Shown piece after piece: positions 5,988 through 6,714 of a stretch of 6,714 nucleotides of DNA; the first letter of the stretch is position 1; every line of letters begins with the position of its first letter. Location: assembly GCA_003151375.1 (NCBI GenBank), contig PLXI01000029.1:1-6714 (forward strand), written 5' to 3'. The notes under the pieces are model-generated. The model did no database searches. It saw only the letters and a list, made by a program, of their open reading frames with translations, and was not told where the DNA came from. Source of the stretch: Hyphomicrobiales bacterium. Its GTDB lineage: Bacteria > Pseudomonadota > Alphaproteobacteria > Rhizobiales > Aestuariivirgaceae. The translations under genes were made by a program, and so were the position numbers.

Positions 5988-6714
5988 ATTCCAAAATCGG
6001 ATGGTGAAACAATCAACTTTGCTCCAATAGGGCAATGCATCTACTGCGGAGCCAAAAGTGAAACTTTGAGCGATGAGCACATTGTGCCATTTGCTCTTGG
6101 AGGAAAGCACGTAATTCCTCAAGCGAGTTGCCCGAAGTGTCAGAAGATCACGGGACGTATTGAAAAAGCGGTTGCGCGAGGCATGTGGGGAGATGCGCGA
6201 ATTGCCTTCAACGTTCCAACCCGTAGACCCAAGCAACGCCCAAAGTTCATTTCAATTCCGACAACTGCCCCGGGGCAGACACCAATAACAGTCCCTTATG
6301 CTGACTATCCTGCTGGAATGGTTTTCTATTGGGCGGATAGGGCCGGAATTCTGCAAGGGCTACCGCAAGATGTCGACTTGTCAGCATTTTGGCTGCTCAA
6401 GATGGTCACTGACAAAAAGAAGGCTGATGATTTCCACAGACGGCACCCCAATCGACTCGTTGTGCAGTTTAGGCACGAGCCAGAAAATTTCGCTCGCATG
6501 GTCAGCAAGATCGGCTACTGCCAAGTCTTGACCCAACTTGATCGTGCAGATTTCGAAGAATTTTGCACTCCGTATATCATAGGCAATAAGCCAAATCCCT
6601 CATTTATATTCGGCGGAAATCCGAACACGGTTCCTGACATGAGCTTTGGCTATTTTCTCAATACGGCAGGTTACGGTACACTCGACGATACGATCATTGT
6701 TGCTGAGATAAAAC
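5988..6714 (+). CDS. HNH endonuclease-like protein (HNH_5-type zinc fold), partial at the right edge
   Basis: One frame is free of stops from 5916 to the end of the window, and from 5988 gives at least 242 residues with clear protein character. Counting from 5988, C17-x2-C20 (QCIYCG), then LSDEHIVPFALGG (27-39, with E30-H31) and C48-x2-C51 (SCPKCQKITGRIE) make up the HNH_5-type (treble-clef, zinc-bound) core. In such nucleases the His of the DEHI block is catalytic. The rest (about 60-242) has no domain I can name; FARMVSKIGYCQVL near 170-183 looks like a conserved block. The start is odd: ATT 5988 with GGAG upstream gives IPKSDGETI, which fits relatives that begin just before such a block. 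A TTG at 5928 is the only standard alternative and lacks a ribosome binding site. The gene could instead have lost its start. The two rows 6541-6660 have about 42% GC by hand count, against well over 60% in rows at 4681 and 5581, consistent with acquired DNA. Restriction, phage defence or mobile-element functions are all possible. Confidence 0.75.
   Translation, partial: MPKSDGETINFAPIGQCIYCGAKSETLSDEHIVPFALGGKHVIPQASCPKCQKITGRIEKAVARGMWGDARIAFNVPTRRPKQRPKFISIPTTAPGQTPITVPYADYPAGMVFYWADRAGILQGLPQDVDLSAFWLLKMVTDKKKADDFHRRHPNRLVVQFRHEPENFARMVSKIGYCQVLTQLDRADFEEFCTPYIIGNKPNPSFIFGGNPNTVPDMSFGYFLNTAGYGTLDDTIIVAEIK

Noticed and set aside
5955..6236. Minus-strand open frame opposite the HNH-like gene
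   Set aside because: The plus frame carries a complete zinc-binding motif set, so this is a shadow.
6298..6531. Plus-strand open frame of 77 codons within the HNH-like gene
   Set aside because: It lies in another frame of the long open HNH frame and shows no conserved features.
1..6714. CRISPR array, tRNA, rRNA, insertion sequence or riboswitch
   Set aside because: I saw no regularly spaced repeats, no cloverleaf-like segment, no transposase motif with terminal repeats, and no cobalamin-riboswitch-like leader long enough in the gaps between genes.

Overview
The window comes from an alphaproteobacterium, most likely of the Rhizobiales/Hyphomicrobiales or a close relative. The gene set points there: a small 'virulence factor' family protein, an AcsE-like methyltetrahydrofolate:corrinoid methyltransferase and a RACo-type corrinoid activator near each other. 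This is inferred from gene families. No rRNA or other phylogenetic marker is present. The main genes look moderately GC-rich, and the last ~900 bases look poorer in GC.

Layout. Positions 1-1355 hold a compact forward run: the 3' end of an unidentified gene (stop at 88-90), a 98-residue Virulence_fact-family protein (99-395) and a pterin-binding methyltransferase (399-1355). A DUF4260 membrane protein with a TTG start follows 6 nt later (1362-1718). Next is a secreted DUF1223 protein with its own clear ribosome binding site (1792-2427). A GNAT acetyltransferase lies on the minus strand (2286-2879); its 3' end overlaps the DUF1223 gene by 142 nt. From a short divergent intergenic region starts a large 2Fe-2S/ASKHA corrinoid activator (about 2939-4978). 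Its stop codon overlaps the start of a short-chain dehydrogenase (4978-5817). After about 170 nt of non-coding or degenerate sequence, a partial HNH-nuclease-like gene runs off the right end (about 5988-6714). It has a zinc-binding CxxC...DEHIVP...CxxC core and no ordinary start codon.

How the genes fit together. The methyltransferase would move a methyl group between a corrinoid protein and tetrahydrofolate. The ASKHA protein would reductively rescue that corrinoid cofactor when cobalt oxidises to Co(II). This is the machinery of corrinoid-dependent demethylation, as known for methylamines, betaines and methoxyaromatics. The substrate-specific methyltransferase and the corrinoid protein are not in this window and may lie upstream. 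The DUF4260, DUF1223 and GNAT genes between the two C1 genes have no visible link to the pathway. The HNH gene looks like accessory DNA next to the conserved cluster. I do not see a clearly new multi-gene system here. The best leads are the HNH gene with its apparent ATT start, the broken-looking junction before it, and the small conserved protein coupled to the C1 operon.
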